Positions 48,204-60,200 of a stretch of 64,000 nucleotides of DNA are shown here, piece by piece. The number at the start of each line of letters is the position of its first letter. Positions within the stretch are counted from its first letter, which is position 1. The position numbers and the translations under genes are program-made. Under the pieces are notes generated by a model. It was not told the origin of the DNA, did not search any database, and saw only the letters and a list, made by a program, of their open reading frames with translations. Origin of the DNA: Tetragonia tetragonoides (lineage: Eukaryota; Streptophyta; Magnoliopsida; Caryophyllales; Aizoaceae); the NCBI GenBank assembly GCA_038025085.1, contig CM076151.1, positions 12,250,501-12,314,500 of the forward strand, in the 5' to 3' direction.

Positions 48204-48542
48204 GTCACAACATGTCTTTAGATGAAGGACATTGTGTAAAAACTGAACAAGTGCGTGAAATACAAAAAGTTCTATAAGATTGCTGTCTTTTCGTAATTTT
48301 TACAGAGACGCACGGAAATCACTTTTCAATGAATCAATGGTGGTAGTTAAAGTGAAAAAGTACCAAACTGAAACATGTCAATATGCTCAACAACTCAATC
48401 TTGAGTTTAACCTCTCCTACCTCTAGCAAACGGTAATTTGTGAAAACACTTATTCCAATTCCCAAGATATTACTTCGTAGCATTTATTCTTAATCCAGCA
48501 ACCATTGGACCTCGAAAATCTCTTCAATAGTGAGTAAAAGGA

Positions 48543-48910
48543 GAATGATACATTCATTCACTGAGTTGGCAACTCATCTCCTCTTTGTATCTATCTCTCT
48601 CTTCTATTTTCAGATTCCGAATTTCCAAAAATTGACATTTAAGGCATGAGAGAGATAGATACAAAAAAAGGTGGGTTGCCCACCCACTGAGTCAATCAAA
48701 CATTTTCCTACCCCAAAGGAAAATGCTTGGTTGACCCACTGAGTGGGCAACCCACCTTCTCCGTGTATCTATCTCTCTCCTACCTTAAATGCCATTTTTT
48801 GAAAAGAGAAAAGAGAAAACTTGAAAATAGAGGAGAGAGATAGATACAAAGGAGGGTGGATTGCCAACCCATTAGGTGGATCGCCAACCCATTAGGTGGA
48901 TCATTCTCGT
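48543..48910. repeat. Two adjacent inverted-repeat MITEs
   Basis: The modules TTTGTATCTATCTCTCTC and GAGAGAGATAGATACA alternate with GGGTTGCCCACCCACTGAGT-type ends. They form one hairpin at about 48555-48705 and a second at about 48730-48890. The right part has GATTGCCAACCCATTAGGTG-type text twice. Confidence 0.75.
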
Positions 48911-49014
48911 ACCCCAAATCAACAGTTAGTTGGTCCACGACACATCATAATTAAGTAGAGTACTAATCCTAATATTAAGTGGTTCACTGTTTTTCAAAAA
49001 AAAACAAAAAAAGA

Positions 49015-49391
49015 AGTGGTTGACTGTTTCAAACCTTGCAAATAATGTCACTAACACTGACTTAAAACACCCATTTTGTTTTAGTCGGTGCTTGTCGCTC
49101 AAACTCTAGCCACATAAACTCTTCAACTCTGGGGGGCAATGCAATGCAAGACCACGGCATATATATTTCGTTGATTGCTTCATAAGTCTATTAGACTACA
49201 AAAAGTGGTTGACTGTCTCAAACCTTGCAAATAATGTCACTAACACTGACTTAAAACACCCATTTTGTTTTAGTAGGTGCTTGTCGCTCAAACTCTAGCC
49301 ACATAAACTCTTCAACTCTGGGGGGCAATGCAATGCAAGACCACGGCATATATATTTCGTTGATTGCTTCATAAGCCTATTAGACTACAAA
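49015..49391. repeat. Recent 189-bp tandem duplication
   Basis: AGTGGTTGACTGT begins at 49015 and again at 49204. I see only about three substitutions between the two units. A fragment (AGTGGTTCACTG) at about 48978 suggests an older third copy. Confidence 0.9.
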
Positions 49392-50075
49392 TCATTATTG
49401 TTTGTTGCCATTTCGCTACATTGACACTTGACAAATGAGATGATACACTATTATTCCTCGTAGCTTCCAAATTATTTACCAATGACGGGCCTAGACTATC
49501 CGATAGGTAGCTCAAGCATTGACCTCGTATTGGGTGTATATTAACTCCTCAGTTATTGTCTTGAAAAGAATGACCTTATGTTTATCTAATTGCACTTAAT
49601 ATTTTCGCAAATGATTAGTTGCCTTCTCCAAGCAAAATTCCACGTTTACATCCTAAAACTCCAACCTTATTATGATGAATAGTAGTCTCCAATAAGCAAT
49701 ATGATTGGCATCTAAGTTTGGGGACCAATTAGATGAGGTACTTACACAGATGATCATAACTCGTTGTCACCAACTTTTAAACACCTTTTATAATACGTAC
49801 TAGGTTACATGTTTATAAACGTGAAAGCACACTATTCTTTGTTAATTAGGCATACTCTTTGTTCATTTCCATCATTACAGGACTGTACTATGTACTAATA
49901 ATTTGATATGATGACTAGAACAATATATTGAGATCAAAATATATGTGTAATTAATTATAATATTATACGGGTTCTTCAACTATTTAGTCATCTAACTAAT
50001 TAATAGTTTCTTTTTCAATGGGTAATAGACTAGTAGTACTTAGTTCAATTTTTCTTTATTCTTAAAACCTAAAGC
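49392..50075. other. Spacer, no gene recognised
   Basis: AT-rich intergenic DNA. I see no domain-bearing frame, tRNA or clear repeat boundary. Confidence 0.5.
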
Positions 50076-50076
50076 A

Positions 50077-51220
50077 AGCTAAATGAGTTAATACCATTAA
50101 AAAGGATTGAAGTTTGGTGTAGTTTTGATTTAAAGGACTCGTGTTTTATTTTTTTGATTTTAAGGACTATAGGATGGATTCCATCCAATTGATCCTATTC
50201 CATTAACTCCGTGATAATTACCCATTTTATTTACTTTCACATGTAAAGAAAAAAAATAATTTGCCATAATTTAAGTACCCTTCCCATTCCCTTGAAAATA
50301 AAAATAAAAATGTATCGTTCCGTTCTTGCTAGTACCAAAACCAGACACTATCCCCCTCCCCTTCTCCATTTGTCTCTCCATCTTCAATTGGATTTAGATC
50401 CAAAAAAATTCAAGGTTATCAAATTTCATAAAAATGCCTCCCCAGAAGCTTACTCTCATCCGTCATCAGTCATCAACTCATCACCATCACCAATTATTCT
50501 TTCCTCCATATTTGTATATTGTCACGATTAACATTCTTATTGAATCTCTAATTGATTGATTGCCATAAATTGCATCTTCAGTTACAGTCCTTAATCAAAG
50601 ATATATTGATCACTAAATTAAACCAAATAAGTGAAATAACTCATTGGCACAGAGATGGGCCACATTGTCTTTCATTGCCGGAGAAAAGAACTTCAATATC
50701 CCAAAACAAATTCCACTCAAGAAGACATAGAAGACGAAGAAGGACTCAACTCGGTGCTCTAATCGGTAGATTTTGCCTTGTGATTAACACGGTTGTTCGT
50801 GAGTATTACCCGATCGATTTCAATTCAGATTGATTCTTTGGGAAATATTGATGAAATTACTTGGTGGTTTTGTGTCGTCGCCGAAAAAATGGCCTCCATC
50901 TGGTTAGCTTGGCAAAGTAGGTGGTGGTGACTGGTGGTGGCGGCTAAAGAGATTGAAGATATGGTTCTATGGAGGCACAGATGGAGAGAGAGGGAAAACG
51001 AATGTCTCGATGGTTTTTTGTTTTTCTTTAAGGGAAATGGCAAATTATTTTTATAAAAGTGTCCAAGTAAGTAATTATCATAAGGGTTAACGGAATAGGC
51101 AGCAATTGGATGGAAATCATCCAATGGTCCTTGAAATCAAAAAAAAAAAATAAACATCAGTCCTTTAAATCAAAACTACACCAAACTTTGGTCCTTCTTT
51201 GTGATGTTAACTCCAAGCTA
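50077..51220. mobile_element. Non-autonomous MULE-like element with about 125-bp inverted ends
   Basis: The left end (AGTTTGGTGTAGTTTTGATT, TAAAGGACT..., TCCATCCAATTG) reappears in reverse at 51080-51200. The interior (50290-51120) has fairly GC-rich, gene-like text with open frames on both strands but no known domain. It could hold captured host sequence (Pack-MULE). The outermost bases and target duplication are unclear. Confidence 0.65.
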
Positions 51221-51558
51221 AGTGCACTCGTGACTCATAATGATCGTATACGCTAAGTTATATACTCCTTGAGTATTAAGCCACCCAGGGTAAAGGGTTA
51301 AAAAATAAAATTGTGATGTTCAGAGAAGAAACTAGGAAGACGAGTGAGCGAGAGCCCGAGAGGGAACATGGAATAAGCTACGGATTGCAAGGACACGGTT
51401 AGCACACGGAATGAGTATTAATTAGTACTAATGTTATGCATGTCTGTAGTTTGAGACATGGGTGACTTTAGAAATGACAGGGGTCACATGTTAGAAAAGC
51501 CATTGTCACATTTGTCAGCGGTTGAATTGTGCACTCGGTTATATTAAGGGTGCGTTTT

Positions 51559-52925
51559 TGTTAGTGTATAAGAAGGGGGTGAATTGTGTACTATACTATA
51601 TCGCGGAATTTTAAACTATTTTCGATTTTTATCTTTGATTAGTACAAATCAAAGTCCTAGAAAAAAAAACGATTAAATAAATAAACAATAATTAAAGCAC
51701 AATCGATTTTACGAGGAAAACTTTTCGCAACTATGCAAAGATAAAAATCTCGGCCCGAAGGACTTTGAAACACTACTTCTTTTATTAAGCAATGTTTTAC
51801 AACACGATCAATCTACCTCTAGATTGACCCAACACACTCGGTAACTCTACCAAGCCAACTTACCTAGGAGCTCTCCTAGATACAACCAGACAACTTACTC
51901 AAGTCGTCGATGAACTGCAAATCTTTTACCTTGAACACTTCTTGTAAGCAAAAGGTATAAATAGATCTATAGTGAACATGCAAGGGGAACGTTACTTAGC
52001 AATGGGCAATAAGTTCTTAGGAACGTTTCTCAGTATATTTCCTCTCTCAGATAAAATGACGTTCAGAATGTGAGAGCGTAGAGAGGTGACTTTCTAATGA
52101 GGAAAAACCTTTGTTTTATATAAGGATAATAATATTTTCTGAGTAAAGAAAATAAACTAACAAATCAAAGGGATTTTTTCTCTTCCTAAAAGATCTAGTT
52201 TGACCGAGTCATTTAAGGAACAAACCTCCTTATTTTCGGCTAGATTATCTTTAGGAAATACTGAAGATATTTTCTACATTTAAAACCAATTAATAGAGAT
52301 AAGATCAAATTCATATAAATTGGTTTTCTTGATAAATAAGCAAGGAAAATATCTAGAGTCTTATCTCCATATATAACTGATTTAGCTTAGTCAAATTAGG
52401 ATAGAAACTTTTGACAATCAGTTAAAACAGAATATAAAAATCTCTTTTACAAAATAAGAACTCCTAGCAGCAGAAGTTTAGAAGGAAGCAATAATTAAAC
52501 TGTCAGCTAGGTTAAAAAAACATTTAAGAGATTTTTCAAAGTAAATAAAATAAAGATAAGAGAATATATCTTGAGATTAACTTCTAAAAATATATTCTAT
52601 ATGATCGTTTAATATGTACGTGATACTGTATTAGAATATCCCATATGTACATCAACCTAGGAACGTTCCAATTATTCATGTGATCGTTCATTGCATTATT
52701 GCCCGGGTAAACACAGTAACGTGCATCACTTATATGCACATTTTAACATGAACTCTAAATTAATTTAATTAAATCAGAGACATGTTACAGTGACTTGAAT
52801 CTTCACTTGATCTTCACACAAACTCTTGTATGAAATTCCTGAAACACTTAGAAACAAGGCACAAGCATCACACTAATAAAAAAGATTGTCATCATCAAAA
52901 CTCATCATAACAAAATACCTCAACA
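51559..52925 (+). mobile_element. Probable solo LTR (1367 bp)
   Basis: It begins TGTTAGTGTATAAG and ends ATACCTCAACA. Flanks GTTTT/GTTCT may be a 5-bp duplication with one change. No gag-pol or primer binding site is adjacent. Text such as ATCTCGGCCCGAAGG is LTR-like. The strand is chosen arbitrarily from the TG...CA ends. Confidence 0.5.
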
Positions 52926-53270
52926 GTTCTTTTCCACTTATTTTCACTAATTCTTATTGATTGGGTAATGTTCTGCCACTAATCTCACTGATTGAGTAAG
53001 GTCCCACAACTGATTTTCACTGATTCAGTAAGGTCCTTTCACTGATTCAGTAAGGTCCTTTCACTGATTCAATAAGGTTCCGCCACTGATTCCGTGAGTA
53101 GGAATGTAGATCATGCCACTTATTTTCACTGATTGAGTAATGTTATACCACTGATTCTCACTGATTCAGTAAGGTTTAGCCATTGATTCCCACTGATTGA
53201 GTAATGTCTTACCACTTATTTTCACTAATTAAGTAATGTCTAATAAGTGAAAAAGAACACAACCTAAAAG
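52926..53270. repeat. Minisatellite of CACTGATTCAGTAAGGT units in a MITE-like element
   Basis: About nine imperfect units with CACTGATT[C/G]AGTAA[G/T]GT. The start (GTTCTTTTCCACTTATTTTC) and end (complement GTTCTTTTTCACTTATTAG) form an inverted repeat. The element also includes the GGGTGCGTTTTT just left of the solo LTR. Confidence 0.75.
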
Positions 53271-54201
53271 AATAGTAATATAAAATTAATTGTTGGGTTG
53301 GATTATTTTATACTCCTAGAAGGCTTGAGTACTTTTAATTCCCTCGTCTTCTCTCTTTGTCTTTTTTCCTGGCTTACTGACTAGTCAGACTTGTCACTCT
53401 AATAGATCTCCAAAAGGATTAGTTAGACTTTATGCTTGATGGGAAGAAACATGGGACAGTATACCGTATATGTATATAATAAACAAAGACTTTGCCATGG
53501 ATTCAAAAGTCGTCGTTATACATAAGGTGGAGTAGTAGTTTTATGCCCACAACCACTTCAACTGCGCCATGTGGCATGCATACATGTGTAGTGCGGAACG
53601 GAATGAAAATTACAGTGCGGGGACGAAACGGAACGGAATGCAGCATAGAAACGACGAAAAAAATAGGGCTTTAGTTTTCTGAAAATGTGAAGACTATGTT
53701 TAGCATGAATAACTAGCTTTTCAATAAAAGTTACAGTTTGAAGATTGCAGCTAGTATTTTTTACTCGCTCCATCCAAACAGTTTGCCATTAGATTTTCAA
53801 TTTGAAGCTACAATTACAGCTAAAACTAAATTTGTGAAAGCTCCCACCTACAAGCTTCCGCTTGCAACTATAGCTATTGCTAGTTTTTTAGCAATTTATA
53901 GCAATTTTTTGTAATTTTTTACGAATTTATTTTCTTAGTTTACATATGAGAGCTACAACTAGAGCTAATTTTGGCAAACATGAGACATAACCCAAGTGGG
54001 CATTGATTGGATGGAGTGGGTAACGGCGCCGTATTAGTTTATTACGCCCGCCACATGGGAAATGGAATTCGTTGGTTTTACGCGGAGGTGAATGAAGTGA
54101 CGTGGGTTCATTCCTAAAAGCATTCACGCGCTTCTCATCGGTCTCACTAAGTCAACAATATTTAATTTTCGATTTCGTCCCACAAGGCAAGCCAACTAAG
54201 A

Positions 54202-54222
54202 GAGAGAGAGAGAGAGAGAGGT
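54202..54222 (+). repeat. (AG)n microsatellite in the copy D promoter
   Basis: An AG run of about 20 bp lies between the conserved promoter block and the TATA box. Copies A and B carry a CT run in the leader (about 30959-30982 and 46451-46474). Confidence 0.8.
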
Positions 54223-54395
54223 GCATAAGGCTTTGCTATATAAAACTGGAACACAATAACTCCACTTCTTAATCCTTTTTACATCGCATTTGTACTAATC
54301 CTGCACCCTCTCTTTCATTCTCTGCTTTTCCTCCATTCTCCAGAAACTTTGTTCTTAAGCAAATCCTTCTCTCAAGCCAAATCCACACAGTAAAG

Positions 54396-55395
54396 ATGAG
54401 TGTGAGTTCTCTTCACATAAACCCTTTTTTTTTTGTGCTGTTTCATAATATATATGTAATTTACTGTAGTAGCCTAAAATGAATTATTTTCTTTTTTTGT
54501 TATTGTTGCTATGTTCAGGAAGTTAATTAGCATAGCCTCTAGGACAGTTCCAGAGATCACATGCATATTGTTGCCATACATGCCAGTTGAATTAAACCCC
54601 AAACATGCATTGATGCATGCACCGCAATTATATACTAATAAAATACAGCACCTTTTTTTTTTTATTTTGTTTGCTGATCTTTTAGATACAGAAGGTTCAC
54701 ACACTTAATTATTGTATGCATTCTGTGCTTTTCCTTTTATTGTGAGAGATAATTGATGTACAGGCTTACGGACGTGTAGTTCCTTAATAAATTTGATTTG
54801 GTTCTAACATTACCAAAACAAAAAGGGATTACGCTCCCTCTTCTGGTATCATATACGTAACACCTCCATTTAACGTAACTTTGTTATTTTCTTGGATGTA
54901 GAAGGTGGTGTTGTCGTTGGATGTCCACGACGATAAGAAATGCAAGCGAAAAGCCATGAAAATGGCCTCTTCTGTTCCAGGTATGTCTACTGAAACTTTA
55001 TATTTTCTTTTAAGGTAGGATGAGAAGTGAGAACCTATATATGCACCTCGAGGTGAACACCAAGAAATGCAGTACATGCTCCTACTAGTAAAATAACAGA
55101 CTGTGAACATTGTTATTGTATAGGGCTTGAGTCAATCTCAATAAACATGGCAGAGAAGAAGCTGACCCTAATAGGGAATATAGATGCAGTGGAATTAGTG
55201 AACAACTTGAGAAAGGTATATCGCGTAGAAGTTGTCTCAATTGGCCCTGCAAAAGATGAGCCTAAAAAGCCGAAGGTTGAGCCTACACAGCAAGTCCAAG
55301 GTGTTCAGTGCCAGTGCGTCAAGGCCAACAACCCGTGCTATCCTTACTACTATCCTTACTACTATCCTGGACCTAGATGCTACTGTTACTGCTAA
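54396..55395 (+). CDS. HMA-domain protein without CaaX (HPP type), copy D, 118 aa
   Basis: Exons 54396-54401 (ATG AGT), 54902-54980 and 55124-55395 total 357 bp. The HMA region reads KVVLSLDVHDDKKCKRKAMK, then GLESISINMAEKKLTLIGNI and VNNLRKVYRVEVVSIGPAK. As in the other copies, the CxxC pair is missing (D-D-K-K-C). The tail is rich in Tyr, Pro and Cys and ends RCYCYC; the cysteines are not at the CaaX position. Nearest relative in the window: copy C. Intron 1 is longer than in C and contains an exon-2-like relic at 54518-54553, which suggests internal rearrangement of this copy. Confidence 0.85.
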
Positions 55396-55399
55396 AGCA

Positions 55400-57220
55400 G
55401 GGAACAACATCTAAATGCTCCTGTTATTAATCGATCGGTGTCGGAGAGACGCTTAATTAGTTGTATCATAGGGTAAGATGAGTTTGTTCAAACATATATT
55501 ATTCCATATATCTTTTGACTGATTATGGTCAATGTCATATAGCTAGCTAGTTGGTGTGTTTTTTTGATGGTGTAGTTTACCTTTTGAAAGAAAGATTGAT
55601 GTTTTTGAACGTAAAATGTCTTAGTTTTCATCAGCATTTTTTGAGATTTGGACGCGGGGAGAGAGAATTATCATTGGTTGATTGATGGCCTAATAGCGGC
55701 ATATATAACGATAGTCATTCCTAACAAATGAAAGATGTAACAGTAAAAAATTTCTTTTTCAACTCACTAATTTCGCTTCTGATGCTCGGTTCCAAAACCA
55801 TGGCGAAATCCAACCATGTATAAAATACATGATGGAATAACATCTTTTCTGACAGAGATCTCGACGGTTGGTATAGCTTCATTAAAGTAGAAATCTGTAT
55901 GGCCTTTTAGATCTTCATTCCCGCAAAACCATAAAACTCTTACAATAAAAGAGACTAAAGATCCCATAAGGGATAGAACTACTCCCACAAACGGAGAGAC
56001 AAACTTATTAAAACTAAACAAAAATATCAAAAACTAACTATTACAACTGAAACTAAAACAAACAACAAAGAAAGACAATAAAAACAATGATTGCAAGTCG
56101 AGAATGGTCAAAAATCAACCATTCTCGGTCTGAAAAATACTTTTGTAATGGAGGCTAGAATTTTTAGAGAGAGAAAATGAGACTAGGGTTTTTCTGAGGA
56201 TATCAGACGATGCCAGTTTTCATTAGCATTTAAGATGATGACAATTCTTCTTCTACTTCCCTTTTATCTTTTTTTTTTTTGAGGGGTCAGTAGCATTGAG
56301 ACTCCACCTCGAATTAAAACAAAAAAAAAAAAAACAAAACAAAAACAAAAACAACTTCTCTCGAATCACATAGGCCATTACAGTGCCTCTATTGCCAAAG
56401 GTCATACGGAAGCCGGGAAGGAACCTATCATAATCGATCCCTGAACGCAATATTGTCAAGTTGTGATACAAAGTAGTAAGTAGTTGTCAAAGAGCTAAGT
56501 TGGATCATCTGAGAACTCGACTTGGACTCTTGTCTTTCGCAATCGTACGGCAATACTATTGGGAGGGAAACAAAAAGGGCAAGTGGCTCATAAGATAACA
56601 CCATGTCACCACATAATGAAGCATATGGTCAATTTCAATCATCTGATATCACATGCTCAGTATCACCATATGTATCATTGTATTTCGCAAAAGGGCCTAA
56701 TTTGATCATTATATGATCGTTTTTGCTAACGTTGGTTAAGGAGCATTTAATACAGGTATCACATGGAATCTGAACTCAATTAGAGAAGAAATAGACTATT
56801 GTCAATTTGTCATTAGAATTTAGACTGTCATTAGAATTTACAGTTCACCAAATCTCAAAAGAAGCAATTTACATTTGCAGGTACGCGCAACAGACATATC
56901 AGGTGCACCAATAGCCCTTTCAAGTTTAGATGATGAGACTTTAGTTCTTTACCCCTCCTTTCTGTGTTCTTTACCCCCCTTTTCTGTGTTTTTTTTTTCC
57001 TCTTTCTGTTCTGCACTTTACAACTTATTAACAACGACAAATCCCTAAGTCCTACTCGGTTTACTGTACTGAATCTTATGTTCGGTTTCTTTTTTACCAC
57101 GTTCCCCCACTGTTCTTTAGTTACTATGACAACATTCTACATTTGACTATACCAGATTCCTACATACATTCACAAACAGCCTTTTTGATGCAGCCTGTAA
57201 TGCTGCTACCAATGAAGTAC
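55400..57220. other. Spacer with duplicated HMA-array flank
   Basis: 56270-56720 repeats text found downstream of copy C (36940-37380): GAGGGGTCA-TAGCATTGA, CGCAATATTGTC, and GTATTTCGCAAAAGGGCCTA. The interval 55740-56130 differs in character (an open frame of 87 codons on the minus strand, unknown) and may be an insertion. Nothing else is supported. Confidence 0.5.
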
Positions 57221-57225
57221 ACATC

Positions 57226-60200
57226 TTACCAGAACCGGTTGCTGATTGGTTTACTATAAGCCCTTTGCTCGGAACCAGTCACTGCTTCAAGATTCATCTG
57301 TGCTAACCTCGTCTGAGTATTGATGAGCTGACTAAAGAAAGACTTATTTCCCTCTTCACCGAGCACACCTGGAAGAGAAATGGAATACAATAGTTCTTAG
57401 GTAAACATGCGGCGAATTATACTGGTCATTTTTCAATTGTTTATGAAGAAACTAAAAGTGACTTCAGTTAGTCTGTTACCTCTCTTTCCAACAGCCATGG
57501 TTTCGTTTACATTTCTCTGATAATTGAGAGAAAGATTTCCTAATGGGGTTGGCTCCTGTTGGTAATATGTGTTTTGGCGAACTGGATGATAGATTGAAGG
57601 CTCAGGTAAAAGGATACTGTTGGAGTGAGGACGGAAGCTCTCAGCCTGTTGCACTTTAGGTGAGATGAATTGCTGAAATAATGGTTGATATTGTTGAGTC
57701 GCCACAGGCAGCTGTCTAAAAGGATGGGGAACCACATCAGCAGCAAATGCATTATAATCATTCTGATGAAACTTCCATGGATCCTGAATCATGGCTGGAG
57801 CTCTTAGATGAGACTGAGAATCTGAAGAACTGACATATCGTTTCCCAGAATTAATCTGAGACTGTAGCAACCATGGGTCTTGCCGACCCATGTTTTGGTG
57901 AAGCCTTTCTGGTTCCAATAGCCTACTAGACCCAGGAAATGGAATGCTTCTTCCAGCTGTGGATGAGCTAATAGGAGATGGTGCTGGAATGTCTTGCTGG
58001 AAGATGAAGGCGTCGTCAACTACAATCAAACTGTCCTCATCTGGCAGCTGGATTTCGAAATTTGTGTCATCTTCTTTATGATAATTACAGACAGGATTGA
58101 GCTTTGAGCCTTCTGTAACCTGCAAACCAGCTCCAGAAACACAGCTCAAACCTTGATCTCTAGTAATCTTATCCAACTGAGGCGCTTGAGCATGATGAAA
58201 ATCATAAGTGAACCCATATGGGAAACAATTGTTTCCTACAGAAATGCAAGGACTGTGATTATCTGGAACATTAGCCTTTGTAACTTCAGTGGCTGATGGT
58301 TTTCGGGCAGAGAACCTTGCTTCCTTTGTTAACCCTCTATCTGTACAATTTTCCTTCATCAACATCCCAGTAGAGTGTCCTTCAACTCTCTTCCCGTTCT
58401 TCTCACCCCAAGACAAGGTGTTAGCACTCACTTTGTCTGGCACATGGTAGTACAAGAAATTGAATTAATGCTCAGTGGTCATAGTAGGTGCAACAAACCG
58501 TCAAATCCAGTCAATCAGAGAAGAAAGCAACTATATAACACAGATATGAGTGCTATTGCATACCTCTGTCTGAAAACCAGTTGACGAACTTTGAATGAGA
58601 TTTGTGACTGTCTCTGCCCTCCATTATGACATTATGATGCTGGCAGGGAATCGGTAAATGAAGGTTAATTATTGATATAATACAGTAAGAGAACATCATC
58701 TCAACTAAAATTCCATTGGCAGGCGCCAGGCTTTAAGTAGTCATGATAACACTGAAGTAGAAACCTAAGCTTGCCAATATATGAGCAATTAGTATATGGA
58801 CAAAATCTCTTTTCCTCTCTTCTGTTATTTGTTTTTTTTTTTCCCTCCCAATGGAACACAGCACAATTTCCAGTCCAAAATATTTTGCACAGTTAATTAA
58901 CCCCCCCCCCCCCCGAGCATTCTAACTCCTATGGCTACAAGCGAAAACACGAATGAATCCGAATCAAACACTATCAAAGCACTGAATATAAAACATTGTT
59001 TGAAAGACAAGTGAACAGTAGAAAATTGAACCACTGATCACTGGAACTTGCTAAATGGAATCAGAAAGTACCTCAGTGCAACTGGAGGATTGCCAAATTT
59101 CTGATTTAGAACCATCAGTACATTCAGTAGGCTTTGCTCTTAAAGCTGACAATACCCCCATCCCCTGCTCAAGGCAGGAACTTGGTTATGATACAAGAGC
59201 AGACATTATGTTCCCAGTTTAAAAGGAAAAAAAGGTGTGGAGGGGGAGGAAGGGATGGAACACATAAAATACATGTCGACACCAACGTAAATTTAAAACA
59301 TCATCAAATAGGTGAACGTACATGGAAAATTTATATTGCAAGTATCAAGTGCCAGCGCAAAAGTTAGAGCATCACATTGGACTTTGGAGGACAGTTATTG
59401 TAGATATGTGACCATGGTTTCAAGGAGTCCACCATTTTGTTCTTTTTTTTCTCTTTCAATTTTTCTACCAATGCCCCTTGGCATTTCTCATATTGAAATA
59501 TGTGACCATTGTCTCAGGGAATGGAAATTTTCTTTTTACCATTTTCTAAAAGAGAAAACATGCGATCATATAACTAGTCTTTCTCCAACAAGAACATGGG
59601 AAAGAAAAAGGCACTATTCCAGATTAAACATGAAAAGGGGACTTATCAAATAGTGTTGCCTTTTATTCCTTTACAAACTGATTTGATCATTTGATCACTA
59701 AATTATACTTCAACTTCAATTAGCTAGCTCTCTTTTATTTTTTATTTTTTACTTTTTGATGAGTAACTAGCTCTCTGATAACTCCGAACTTCCAAAACTC
59801 TCATAAACAATGGGGATACAAATTACAGCCTGTTCTTCTGTAATTAACCTTTCACTCTTTTCACGAATGCAAATGGCCACGTAATAGGTTATTTCTTATG
59901 ATTTGATCACCAAATCGTTTTTGATGTCTGACATATGAAGTGATTGCCAAGCATACCTCATCAATGAAGTCAGGATCAACATGCTCTGCATCGGTTAAAT
60001 TGGCAAGGACAGAGAACCTCCCTCCCTCCAAAATCTGACCCTGTAACTTCTCTGTATTACAGACCACTTCGGAATCCTGCCTAATCAACTGGCTCTGAGA
60101 AGGCAGCTGTTGCACCTGAGTATGCTACAGAAAACCAATTCGAACAGGAGCCATAGCCAAGTCAGTACAATATGATTTAGCGCATGTTGTGCAGATTCGA

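Noticed and set aside
55767..56030. Minus-strand frame of 87 codons with hydrophobic start
   Set aside because: No recognisable domain or splice signals; it lies in a probable insertion between duplicated flanks.
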